Assembly (NCBI RefSeq): GCF_000485595.1
Contig: NW_014578430.1
Location: 31,103 to 55,927, forward strand
Origin: Priapulus caudatus
Lineage: Eukaryota > Priapulida > Priapulimorpha > Priapulimorphida > Priapulidae
Direction: 5' to 3'
DNA: 24,825 nt
In this document: positions 1 through 10,282 of the stretch, piece by piece
Position numbering within the stretch: position 1 is the first letter of the stretch
Layout: the number at the start of each line of letters is the position of its first letter
Position numbers and translations under genes: made by a program
Notes under the pieces: model-generated
What the model was told of the DNA's origin: nothing
Seen by the model: only the letters and a program-made list of their open reading frames with translations
Databases searched by the model: none

Positions 1-1800
1 GCGACGGTGTGTCGTTACGCGACGTCACGCGGCGACGGTGCGTCGTTACGCGACGTCACGCGGCGACGGTGTGTCGTTACGCGACGTCACGCGGCGACGG
101 TGTGTCGTTACGCGACGTCACGAGGTGACGGTGCGTCGTTACGCGACGTCACGCGGCGACGGTGCGTCGTTACGCGACGTCACGCGGTGACGGTGCGTCG
201 TTACGCGACGTTACGCGGCGACGGTGCGTCGTTACGCGACGTCACGCGGCGACGGTGTGTCGTTACGCGACGTCACGCGGCGACGGTGCGTCGTTACGCG
301 NGGGATCGGTGCGTCGTTACGTGATGTCACGGCCGCGGACGGTGGCGTCGTTACGCGACGACGTGGCTGTACGTGATGTCAACGCGGCGAACGGTGCGCG
401 TCGTTCCGGCACGGCGACGTGTTGACGCGGCGACGGTGCGTCGTTACGCGACGTCAGCGCGTGACGGTGTGTCGTTACGCGGCGCGTCACGCGCGACGGT
501 GCTCGTTACGCGACGTCACGCGTGACGGTGCGTCGTTACGCGACTCACGGCGCCGACGGTGGCGTCGTTACGCAACGTTACGCGCGACGGTGGTCGTTAC
601 GGCGACGTCCGAGCGGTGACGGTGCGACGTTACGTGATGTCACGCGCCGACGGTGCGTCGTTACGCGACCGTCACGCGGCGATGGTGCGTCGTTACGCGA
701 CGTCACGGACGGCGCAGACGGTGCGTCGTTACGCGACGTCACGCGGTGACGGTGTGTCGTTACGCGGCGTCACGACGGCGACGGTAGCGTTCGTTCTACG
801 CGACGTCACGCGGTGACGGTGCGTCGTTACGCGAGCTTCACGCGGCGACGGTGCGTCGTTACGCGACGTCACGCGGCGACGGTGCGTCGTTACGCGACGT
901 CACGCGTGACGGTGCGTCTAATCACCAACGAGTCAACGGCGACGGTGGCGTGCGTTATGGTGACGTCACGCGGTAGGTGTGTCGTTACGCGACGTCACGC
1001 GGCGACGGTGCGTCGTTACGCGACGTCACGCGGCGACGTGTGTCGTTAGCGACGTCACGCGCGACGGTCGCGTTACGCGATGTCACGCGGCGACGGTGCG
1101 TCGTTACGTGATGTCACGCGGCGACGGTGCGTCGTTACGCGTCGTTACGCGGTGACGGTGCGTCGTTACGGCGATGTCACGCGCGACGGTGCGTCGTTAC
1201 GCGATGTCACGCGGCGACGGTGCGTCGGTTACGTGATGTCACGCGCGACGGTGGTCGTTAGTGACGTCACGCGCGAACGGTGGCGTCGTTACGTGACGTC
1301 ACGCGGCGACGGTGCGTCGTTACGCGATGTCACGCGGCGACGGTGCCGTCGCTTACGTGATGTCACGCGGCGAGGGTGCGTCGTTACGTGACGTCACGCG
1401 CGACGGTGCCGTCGTTACGCGATGTCACGCGGCAGACGGTGCGTCGTTACGTGATGTCACGCGGCGACGGTGCGTCGTTACGCGACGTCACGCGGTGACG
1501 GTGCGTCGTTACGCGATGTCACGCGGCGACGGTGCGTCGTCACGCGATGTCATGCAGTGACGGTGCGTCGTTACGCGACGTAACGCAGCGTCGTGCCTTC
1601 GTTACGCGACGTTACGCGACGATGATGAGCCCGTTACGTGACGTCACGCGGCGACGGGCGTCGTTACGCGGCGACGGTGCGTCGTTACGCGGCGACGGTG
1701 CGTCGTTACGCGGCGCGGTGCGTCGTTACGCCTTCGGTGCGTCGTTACGCGACGTCACGGCAGGACGGTGCGTCGTTACGCGACGTAACGCAGCGTCGTC
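1..1800. repeat. 31-bp CpG-rich satellite array (inside an ATG7 intron)
   Basis: Tandem array of a 31-bp unit whose core reads GTCGTTACGCGACGTCACGC, preceded by GCGACGGTGC. Each unit holds about nine CpG dinucleotides, very dense for an animal genome. Roughly the first 300 bases are nearly perfect copies with C/T changes. After the single N at 301 the copies carry many 1-3 bp indels and partial units, most visibly at 900-960 and 1560-1740. Long open frames here have a 31-residue period and follow from the unit length; they are not genes. On the minus strand the array begins about 14 nt after the splice donor of the last visible ATG7 exon, so it occupies that intron and runs off the left edge. 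Confidence 0.95.
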
Positions 1801-1814
1801 GGGGAAGATGTTAC

Positions 1815-4800
1815 CAGGAGGCTGCGAGCGACGTTGCATCCCAGGGTGCCGGCACCGAGCAGCAGACACCTCGTGTTCGATATCTGCTCCAGATCGAGAG
1901 AGGGCAACAGACGCCATCGCATCAGCTTCAGGTTGAGATCGATGGCCGACTCAGCTAGCCTGCACATAGAATCATCATTATTGTCATTATCATCATTATC
2001 ATCATTACCATCATTACCATAGTCATCATCATCATCATCATCAAGCTATAGAGCAGAACATTCAAGAACATATATATATGAAAACATTATCAACAGGAAT
2101 GAATATACATACACACACGCATTATGAGCAGGAACACCAGCTACACTCATACTTGAGAATCTCACTCCCTGACAGCATGCATTCACTACTGTATCCAGTC
2201 AAACCTGTAGTACTCGAGCTAAACCGCAAAAGTGTACTTTATGGAGAAGTTTCCATTCTACACAGGTCGTTTCACTGTATAATTGCCTCTCAATTGAAAT
2301 TGCAAGAGTCCTTTATAGACAGGTGACCTTCCTATAGAGGTGGCCGCTCACGCAGCGTTTACTACACACGTGTATCACGAACAAACACGAGGAATGCCAA
2401 AACCACTGATTAATTTTCATGTCTGGCGGCATATTTTCATTATACTCTAGAAAAAACGAAAAATGAGCCAGCAGCAGGGAAGCACACATGTGAAACGTGT
2501 GGTAGCACATAAAGAAGATGTAGAACGAATGATTCATTCATGATCGTGTCGTACCTGCTAGGATCCATAGATGAGCTGAGGTCGACCATTCTGGGCACAA
2601 GCCTCTGCGCTTCATTCTTCTCCCATCCGACGGCTCTGGGACAAGCTGTAGTCACATGAAACACTGCAGCATCACAAGGCTACCCAATCACACCACTAGA
2701 ATGTAGACAGAGCTAATTCCCACTGCCTTCCCGCACCAGTTCATGGATAATATACAGTAATACGGCTACTAGCTCAGAAAAGGAAAACACTTAACTGCTA
2801 CGATGCGATATGTCGTCGTAAAACGTACCCGTGGGAGGGTCAGACTGGGACAATCTCACGCGCAGAACCAAGCTGTGAGAACATTCCCTCCTTCCATCTT
2901 TCACTCGGTTTCTATAGCATAGCACTGTCAACTCGCTCAGTCCTGCCCTATAGTCATGCGTAAAGCAAACAACAGAATATAGCAGTAAAACAACATGAGA
3001 AAATTACGATATTTCACTCCACTGCCTGACATGTACATTTACACTCACATTTCAACATTTACATATCACACATTTTCATACCAACATTTACATTTCTCAA
3101 ATTTAAATTCAACTGGAAGACCGTACCAAAAAAAAAAATCAATGCTTGGATTTCGTACGCTAACAGAAAACATTACAGTAACGATGATAGTTACCATATC
3201 ACGGTGACAAGAGCTAGTAGGTTACGTAGGGGCCAGCCTGCGTACGCTTCCATCGTAGATGGATCGCTGAATCCAAGCATCACACTGGCTGCATCGTAAC
3301 GAAATTTTCATTTATACAACTTAAAAGATGCATTGGTCATGGTTTTATCAAAAACCATGTACGCTAGTAGACTGCTATGAAACTTTTCTCCCCACCTTTT
3401 TGATTTTCAGTTGTTAATTTGTTCTACCTTCTAATAAATAAATGCATATTTTGTTATTTCCGCTAACATGGTATACCATAATGCACAGACGTACCCTCTT
3501 GATCATTTTGCAGCTTCTCAAACTCACTGAGTGCGTGGAATGAAATGGTGGAGGATTTCTCCAGGATCACAAAGGCAGGAGGGACTTTATCCTTACAGAA
3601 CGTGTCATGAGCCTGTTGCAATTGTAAAATCTGAAATAGGAAAGAAACTACTAATTAGAATTGTGATGCAGCAGTGCACATGGGCAAAAAAGGATCTGCA
3701 TTTTTTATCTGATCGAAGTGTGCTTCATACATATAGCAGAAGTGATAACAGAAGAAAAGGTACAAGGAGAGAGTGCACCGAGGCATACAAGGAGAGAAGC
3801 AGAGTATTGTACTGAATAGGGCCAGCGTGCACAGAAGAAGAATTCTGCATGGGATTACTGCTCCATACGATAAAAACATGGATACCCAGAACAGCATTTG
3901 AAAGAAATTGTCAAGAAAACACCTGCTGTAAATGCTGGGAGAAAAACTGCATTGGAGACGTAAAAGAGTGTGATCAGTAATCGATAAATAGCATTACGAG
4001 ATATGCATAGAAGAAACGACTGCACTTAACAAGCATATATGTAGATGACACCCACCTTCTCGGAGCCGTAATACTGCTTCAGGGTTTTAGTCTCCAGAAC
4101 ATTGCACTTTTCTGGCAACGACAATGCAGGAAAGGCAAACCAGTAGTAGTAATGATACTTCTTCAAATCCTACAAATGCAAAACACGGCAAAATTTCTCA
4201 TCGACAGCCGACCACAGCCGCATGACGTGTAGTAAGTGATCTTGCATTTCATCGGCACTGTCAGTCTACACGCAACGAATAATAACAGCTAATAGCAAAA
4301 CACTGTTCACCTGGCCACATTGCCCCCCTTGCGCTTACTACACTAGTGAGCATGGAGACTTTTGTATGGTATCTAGCTCGCCGCCTTCATATTTCCATGG
4401 AAAATATGGTGCATCTAGTGCGTTTACTCACAGCAAAGCAGAGTAGAAGAAACCTTGATAGGAGATCAGGTTGTCTCAATGCTGCACCGGACTGAATATC
4501 GTTCCACATCTGCAATATGGGACATGATTGTGTATGTATTCCCCTCTCATCACGAGACGTGCATGACCACTAAAGAAACCAATCCCTTCCAAAATAACGT
4601 CTTTCATCTAATTAAAAAAATTATTTAATGAGAATTATTTTCATTAGTATTCCCATGTCACATTACCTGAACTTAGAGACGGAACACAGTTCCACAACTT
4701 CAAAATTCAGAGCAACATGTCAGATTGTATGCATTTCTGTATCTCAATTGTATACGCAAGGCAACCCTGTACTGTAAGACTTGCTATTTCTGTGTTCGAA

Positions 4801-5512
4801 TTTTTGGGTAGGTTTGGAAAAGATACCAGGTTTTGTTTCGCTAACCTTCTTTGCTTCCTGCTGCAGCAGCTGCTTCTTATCACTGGTTTTAAATGCATCA
4901 AGGGTGTTGAACGGGATGAGCGTTCCGCGAGATGGAAAGCACAGAGCAGGGATGACAGCATCACTGTAACGGGAAAACACACTCAATGCAATGTGGACAC
5001 TATGGCAACGACGCCTCTGTTTGTTTACATGTAACCATGTTCTAGAGGTGTCAGTTTACTCTAGAGTTGCTGTCATCTCACGTGATAATGTGAATAAAAA
5101 ACACATATGTGGCACCACTTACTCATCAAATGCAGTCATATCTAGGTTCATGGAACTTGGCAAACCCTCCGCATAACCTGTGAAAGAATTATTGTAGACA
5201 GTAATGTCTTGTGGCATCGAATATATAACCACGGGTTAATTCACTTTAAAAAAATTTAATTTTGAAAAAGCCATAGGATTTCATTTATTCATTTTATCTT
5301 GTTTACACGGGTATTAACAACAAAGGGGTAAAGAATAATAGCTATCCATATTTAAGCCTACCATTGCTGTAGAATCCGTGTACAGACCTCGGTGCCTCAT
5401 CTAGCCTGTATACCTCGAGTTTATTCTTGGTGAGGGCATGCCAGAAGCTGCCATCAAGGGCAGACGAGAATGGCACAAACTGCAGCAAGGCTCCCTCCTC
5501 TGATACAGCCAT
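1815..5512 (-). CDS. ATG7: ATG7, ubiquitin-like modifier-activating (E1-like) autophagy enzyme; ten 5' exons, 3' part outside the window
   Basis: ATG7 is the cytosolic E1-like enzyme that activates ATG12 and ATG8/LC3 proteins and passes them to ATG10 and ATG3. Exons on the minus strand are 5362-5512, 5123-5177, 4846-4963, 4432-4509, 4056-4169, 3495-3630, 3195-3288, 2829-2947, 2555-2645 and 1815-1959. All use GT..AG and the phases agree, giving 1101 nt or 367 residues. Family landmarks in order: N-terminal [14 protein letters not shown] and [92 protein letters not shown]; and the nucleotide-binding loop [15 protein letters not shown] at about 350-364. So the N-terminal domain is complete and the adenylation domain is only begun. 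The catalytic cysteine region is absent and must lie left of the window. The start ATG (5510-5512) opens the conserved N-terminus. Nothing in the visible exons is broken. The assignment is by remembered family sequence. Confidence 0.95.
1975..2042. repeat. ATC/ATT trinucleotide microsatellite
   Basis: Imperfect (ATC)n/(ATT)n repeat, ending in a clean CATCATCATCAT run, in the ATG7 intron between exons 2555-2645 and 1815-1959. The remainder of that intron, to 2554, shows no recognisable feature. Confidence 0.9.
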
Positions 5513-5535
5513 GAATGCTATGTGAGGAACTTAAT
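5513..5535 (-). other. ATG7: Candidate ATG7 5'UTR segment with upstream 3' splice site
   Basis: On the minus strand a pyrimidine run ending TTTTTTTCAG lies 23 nt before the ATG7 start codon. This looks like the acceptor of an intron in the 5' untranslated region. If it is used, the promoter lies further right, beyond 5540. No TATA box was recognised there. Confidence 0.4.
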
Positions 5536-5990
5536 CTGAAAAAAATGAATAATGGGTATCCAGTAGGCAAACTAAGAAATGACAATGCAGGGCAAAAAAA
5601 TATCAAGAAAGAACAATTAATAAAGAAACAAATTATGCTGAACGTTTTAGAATGGTCTTGAATGCTTGAAATTTACCACACACAGGAAAGATGTAAACTT
5701 GATATGATGCTTTTACATACACTGTGTTATTTGCTTCCTTGACACTAGCCCGACCAGGCTGTGCGACGGATTTTCTATACGGTATTCTAACCCTATCAAT
5801 ACCGTTTCTTGGAGCTACCTTGACACCACTGGTGCTGCTATTGAAGGAGTGTAGTATGATCATATGACTCTGAAATGTTATTTATTGATACAAGCCTAAA
5901 CGATTCACTTGCTTACAGTAAGTTGGGATAATACAGCATCGTTTCTTGGAAGACATGACTGTTTCTTGAAACTACTAGTAATTTTTACTA
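5536..5990. other. Intergenic sequence right of ATG7, no gene recognised
   Basis: A minus-strand open frame at 5633-5863 (76 codons) has ordinary composition, and its stretch SVAQPGRASVKEANNTVYVKA could be an exon, but I recognise no family and see no clear splice boundaries. I therefore do not call it a gene. Nothing else is visible here. Confidence 0.3.
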
Positions 5991-6127
5991 CAGTAAAACT
6001 CGCATAAGACGCCATCGTCTAACTCGTCAATTCGCGTAAGTCGTCATGGAAGTAAAAGTTCCAATTTTCTCTAATGATAAATCCATTTGAATAGCTCCGC
6101 CTAAGTCGTCATTTACAAGCCGTCATA
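5991..6127. mobile_element. pogo/Tc1-mariner-like element fragment, left part
   Basis: Begins TA|CAGTAAAACTCGCATAAG, with repeated short motifs of the type AAGTCGTC, TAACTCGTC and AAGCCGTC. The CAGT start with AACTCGC after a TA resembles pogo/Tigger ends. It is interrupted at 6128 by another transposon and resumes at 6994 with TGTACAAGTCGTCGCC, matching the style of ATTTACAAGCCGTC just before the break. The right terminus is not found, so this is a fragment. Confidence 0.5.
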
Positions 6128-6481
6128 ATACCCCTGTCACACCGGACGGCGACCATCCGCGACCGTACGGCGACCATAAAATGTACAAGGTCGCCGGCAA
6201 ATGCGAACACAACGCGAGAAAAAGTCCCAACAAATTACAAACTTGAAAAAAAACCGCGCTCTTACCGCGACCTGTGCGATCATACCGCGTTCTCACGGCG
6301 CGCCCGCCACGACCTCTCCGCGCTTATGGCGTTTCTATTGAGATCTATGGGCTTGGCAACGGCGATCACCGGCGTTCCCGCGGCGCTCTCACCACGCTCA
6401 TGGGGTTCTTACCACGCGTCTTCTACGTGTATCGCGACTGCACGGCGACCTCACGGCGTTTCTACCACGTTCTCACGGCGA

Positions 6482-6489
6482 CTATATAA
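6482..6489 (+). promoter_or_regulatory. TATA-like box inside the 6128-6991 transposon
   Basis: CTATATAAGC lies about 65 bp upstream of an ATG that opens a short basic reading frame. The spacing fits a core promoter left over from the parent element. Function is inferred only. Confidence 0.4.
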
Positions 6490-6549
6490 GCTGGTCAGAT
6501 TTTCGAAAATTTTAACTGTATAGTTGTGCGTTTGCTGAGTAGAAACACG

Positions 6550-6612
6550 ATGCCGAAGAAACAAGCTACCAGAGGCCGAGGCCGTGGCCGTGGCCGAGAC
6601 AGATCGGCATGA
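6550..6612 (+). pseudogene. Relict 20-residue N-terminus of a transposon protein (RGRGR-rich)
   Basis: ATG opens a 20-codon frame starting MPKKQATRGRGRGRGRD and ending at TGA. The lysine start and the arginine-glycine run resemble the basic N-terminus of a DNA-binding protein. With the upstream TATA-like box it is best read as the 5' stump of the gene of a full-length parent transposon, the rest having been deleted. It is unlikely to be functional. Confidence 0.4.
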
Positions 6613-6993
6613 AACAGATCGGCAGATCGGATGACAGATTCATGAATTCTCCGTTGAAAATGTTACCATTTTCGCAGCGTCTTTGCCACGCGTGTACTGC
6701 ACGTGTACTACGTTTATGGAGATGTTACGGCACTTGTCTCACGACCTTGGCGACCCCACCGCGTTCTCACCGCGTTCCAGGTCAGATCGCCGAACCTTGG
6801 CATTTGTTTTGAACATGCTCAAAACAAACGCCGTGACTCGGCGATCATTGGCGACCATGGCGACCACACCACGATGTCTGGCGTTTCCACCACGCTTATA
6901 CCACGCTTATGGCGACCTTGGCGCGCTCTGGGCCCATTTTCCGTCGCCGTAGCAGCGCAGTAAGGACGCCACCCCGGTGTGACGGGGGTATTA

Positions 6994-7070
6994 TGTACAA
7001 GTCGTCGCCCTCAGACAGGTCCCATGTAATACAAGCAACAGTAAAATTCTATTTGTATGTCGTCATCAGA
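6994..7070. mobile_element. pogo-like fragment, right part
   Basis: Continues the 5991-6127 element after the nested insertion, as shown by the shared motif type ACAAG(C/T)CGTC on either side. The right boundary is uncertain. Confidence 0.35.
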
Positions 7071-7234
7071 AATGCCGATGGCGCAGTGTATGCAGCTCAA
7101 TGTACAGCAAATTCCTGGTAAAAAATATGACTCATTGTTTCGCGGAACATATGCAGGCTATTGTCTCGCTCAATCCAGTTCAAATTATAGCTAGTCTACA
7201 TGCATAGGCTTGCATATTTTACTTGTTCTATAAT

Positions 7235-7859
7235 CTGGCCTCGACGCTTATTTTCAGATCTGGTTGTCCTGTCGGGCAACAAGAAGCAATTTTTACTTGT
7301 TCGAATTTTGGTTTTACTTGTCCAAAATTTACTTGCAATCTAGAGCCATTAAGGTAGATTTTTAGTTCAGTGCATATCGTATTACTGTATATACATGGAA
7401 AATCTTAATAAAATTCACACAACGTCCATTTTTGCATGCCGATTGCAGCTTTTTTCTCAATTCCAGGAAAGAGTTTTGCTGTCGCTCTCTCATACCAGTG
7501 GTGACCAACCCCTTACATTCAGTAATGACCATGCCCCACGGGACTGAAACAATCGGTGCACTCCCCCCACCCCACACCCCGTACTTCAATGCCGCCCCAG
7601 CCAGCAGGCACGTACACATGCAGCCACGATGTGCACAGCCACAGACACGGGTGTTGCGGGCTGCTTATTTTCGGCAACTTTCGAAAATATAACGTGAAAA
7701 ATGTCGTGCAATAGCGCCCTGGCTCGAAGGATGTTAGGAATTTGACACAACTGGAAATTTTGTTGTTGTCCGATCGGGCAACTAGCCAAGAGAATAACTT
7801 GTCCGACGTAGCCTTTTACTTGTCCCGGGCAATCGGACAACTGTTAGTGTCGAGGGCTG
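7235..7859. mobile_element. hAT-like non-autonomous element
   Basis: Left end CTGGCCTCGACGCTTA and right end TTAGTGTCGAGGGCTG are imperfect inverted repeats. Subterminal motifs GTCCTGTCGGGCAAC, GTCCGATCGGGCAAC and ACTTGTCC recur at both ends, in a style typical of hAT ends with CAGCCCTCGACACTAA. No target duplication is recognisable, so the insertion is probably old. No transposase frame is visible. Confidence 0.55.
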
Positions 7860-8029
7860 ATTTACATGTATGTATTAAACCTACAGACTACAGTACTACT
7901 ACTAGACGCTTCGACTCGAGTGCCGTGATGTATAAGGTTGTAATCAACCTAATAGCACTATCGGCGAATAGATATCTGAACCCTGGGGTGTCAGGTAGGC
8001 CTACCAGATCGGAAAAAAACACAAATTTC
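7860..8029. other. Intergenic, nothing recognised
   Basis: Short AT-balanced stretch between two repeats. Neither strand has a recognisable coding exon. Confidence 0.4.
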
Positions 8030-8370
8030 GGCACTTGCACTGAAACAATATAATGCTAAATAAATACGAAATCTATTTACTACCAAAGTCTTAAAGACTT
8101 AATCTTATATATATATATATATATATAACTATTATATATATAGTTACTATACCACTATATATATAACTTAAGTGTCAGTGTGCAGCACTGCAGCGGCAGC
8201 AATGGCGCTTGGCGGCAGCCAGTGCTTGTTGTAGATGAGCATTTGGACGGAATTTACAGGAAATTGTCGGCAATAATAGGTGAAAGAGAGTATAGAAACA
8301 TTAAGACTTTGGTAGTAAATAGATTTCGTATTTATTTAGCATTATATTTTATTGAAACGCTTCAAGTGCC
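8030..8370. repeat. Long inverted repeat (fold-back element) with 48-bp perfect arms
   Basis: Arms 8047-8094 and 8301-8348 are perfect reverse complements over 48 bp and extend with mismatches to GGCACTTG at 8030 and CAAGTGCC at 8370. The interior holds a (TA)n tract at about 8105-8127 and sequence that recurs at 22811-22979. The structure is that of a fold-back or MITE-type element. No target duplication was identified. Confidence 0.75.
8105..8166. repeat. TA microsatellite
   Basis: (TA)n with short TATA-rich palindromes inside the loop of the fold-back element. Confidence 0.85.
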
Positions 8371-8374
8371 TGTG

Positions 8375-8779
8375 GCTGTGAGTGCGAACCAGGTTGTGTG
8401 ACTAATGACTGCGTAATGTGGAGATTTCAGGGGTGTGTAACTTACAGGAGCAGCTAGTAGACTAGATCAGGATGGATAGGCTGAACTCGCGGTATAGATG
8501 GAATATAGCCATATATTTACTAAAGAGAGGATAAGATATAGACTGCACACAAATATATGTCAACACGCACGTCCATGGGCGCAGCCATCTTGGATCATGC
8601 TATCACTGCTGCTGCTGCTGCCTGTCGGGGGGAAAACAAGGAGTGTTTACGCGAAAAGCGATAACGCGATAAATAGAATATAATAATCAACGCGGTTTAT
8701 GTATTATTAGTCAGCATAATATATGAAGGGATTTGAATAAAATGAAGAGTCTAAGTTGTCGAAGAGAGGAATATTTACT
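8375..8779. other. Intergenic, no gene recognised
   Basis: About 400 bases with scattered stops on both strands, including a short CTG run near 8608. Nothing else is recognised. Confidence 0.4.
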
Positions 8780-8783
8780 CAGG

Positions 8784-10237
8784 GGGTAGATTCATCAAGC
8801 TGCGTACGCAAAATATTTTGCGTAAATCTTGTGTAAGCAATCGACGTTGCTTAGTTGCGATTCATCAACACAGCTATTTAGTAAATTTGCGTACGATTTC
8901 GCGTACGCAAGCGAGGCCGTTTTAGGTGCGATTTATCAAGCAAAAATATACGTAAAACTTTGCGTAGCTTTACACGAGCTGAAGAGGTGCCGTAAACCAC
9001 TCGAAATTTCCCCAAGTGTTTCCAACATAGCGCAGGCATGCATTATTTTATTGAGAAAACATTATAAAATTACCTACTCAACTAAAAATAAATAGATAAT
9101 TACAATACTACACAGACAGGCCGGCCGCTTTGACGCTTCTTGTGCTCATAAGCTTGGCATTGCGTTACGCACGCACGCACGTGTACAGTGCAGCACGCAC
9201 AGCACTTGTACGCTGTCACACGCCACGCACGTGTACGTGCTCACGCACAGCACGCCACGTGTACGTGACACGAAGCGTACGTGGTTCCGTGTACGGTACG
9301 ACACGCAACGCCACGTGCACGATGCACGCACGCACGCACGTGCCCACACGCACGTACGCACGTGTACGTTACACACGGCACGCACACACGCACGCACGCC
9401 ACGTGTACGTACCGATGCGCACGCACACACGACACACCACGTGTACGTGCCACACGCACGCACGCACACGTGCACAATCACGCACGCACGTGTACGTGCA
9501 CACGCACGCACGCCCGTGTACGTACACAGCACGCACGCACGACGTGTACGTGCACACACACGCACGCACGTGCACATGCACGCACGCACGCACGTGTACG
9601 TGCACACGCACGCACGCGCGCCCGTGTACGTACAAACGCACGCACGCACGCACACACGTGTACGTGCACACGCACGCACGCACGCCCGTGTACGTACACA
9701 CGCACGTACGCACGTGTACGTGACACGCACGCACGCACGCACGTGTACGTACACACGCACGCACGCACGTGTACGTGCACACGCACGCACGCACGTGTAC
9801 GTGCACACACGCACGTGTACGTGGACACACGCACGCACGCACGCACACACGTGTACGTACACACGCACGCACGCACGTGTACGTGTCGCTGCTTTCATGA
9901 GTGTTGAACGCAATCATACAAACGAAAATGTGGACACTATCACATCCCCCAGCACTCATGTAGACAGAGCTAGACGAGCCATATAGTTTAAATATAAGAG
10001 AGGCGTCAGTTTGGTTCCTATCGGTATGTGTCGCACAGTATGATTGGTTTATGCTAGGCACGCCTCTCAACAGCCAGCAGCCACGATGGCGTAGTGGATT
10101 TACACTGGAATTCATCAACATTTGCGTACGCAGGTGCTACGCTGCGTTGATGAATCGCACCTACGAGCTTTGCGTACGTACTTCGTAGAAACTCGGTGTA
10201 CGCAATACACTTTACGCAACGTTAATGAATCCGGCCC
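8784..10237. mobile_element. TIR DNA transposon carrying an internal minisatellite
   Basis: Left end GGGTAGATTCATCAAG and right end, read on the minus strand, GGGCCGGATTCATTAAC form imperfect inverted repeats. The motif GATTCATCAA or a close variant recurs below both ends: forward near 8859, as ATTTATCAA near 8930, as ATTCATCAAC near 10110, and reversed near 10143. Each is accompanied by TGCGTACGCA. These look like repeated transposase-binding sites. CAGG on both sides (8780-8783, 10238-10241) may be the target duplication, but the G/C runs make the ends uncertain by 1-2 bases. The centre is a long array at 9160-9892. Superfamily unassigned; no transposase seen. Confidence 0.65.
9160..9892. 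repeat. CACG/GTGTACGTG minisatellite, purine-pyrimidine alternating
   Basis: Array of a roughly 26-bp unit built from CACGTGTACGTGCACACG plus a variable number of CACG steps. Almost every base alternates pyrimidine and purine over about 700 bp, the classic Z-DNA-prone pattern. Open frames through it on both strands (arginine, threonine, histidine or valine, cysteine rich) are periodic artefacts. Confidence 0.95.
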
Positions 10238-10282
10238 CAGGTACGGATTGCGCCAGCGTACGAAATCTGCGGGCCGGCTAAG

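Larger units (their letters stand above)
6128..6991. mobile_element. Non-autonomous TIR DNA transposon nested in the pogo-like fragment
   Basis: Terminal inverted repeats ATACCCC(T/C)GTCACACCGG (17 of 18 match) bound an 864-bp GC-rich segment. It is flanked by TA on both sides (6126-6127 and 6992-6993), consistent with a TA target duplication. The interior repeats short motifs such as GCGTTCTCACGGCG and ACCACGCTTATGGCGACC. It keeps a TATA-like box and a short open frame, listed separately, suggesting a deletion derivative of a coding element. The superfamily is not assigned. The strong base-composition contrast with the AT-rich flanks marks it as an insertion. Confidence 0.75.

Noticed and set aside
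1-1800. CRISPR array
   Set aside because: The repeats are contiguous without unique spacers, and the genome is eukaryotic.
7-1958. Several 60-130 codon open frames on the plus strand
   Set aside because: They are translations of the 31-bp satellite with a 31-residue period. The array is intronic and non-coding.
2829-2872. Alternative ATG7 exon starting at an internal CTCACAG
   Set aside because: Reading straight through to the acceptor at 2948 keeps phase and restores the conserved VLCYRNR...SHSLVL stretch.
5633-5863. Minus-strand frame possibly an exon of another gene
   Set aside because: No family recognised and no convincing splice sites, so it is left as unassigned.
9130-10121. Open frames of up to 255 codons on both strands
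   Set aside because: Tandem CACG/GTGTACGTG repeats lack stops in most frames, giving Thr-His-Ala-Arg or Val-Cys-Arg-Ala polymers with no domain.
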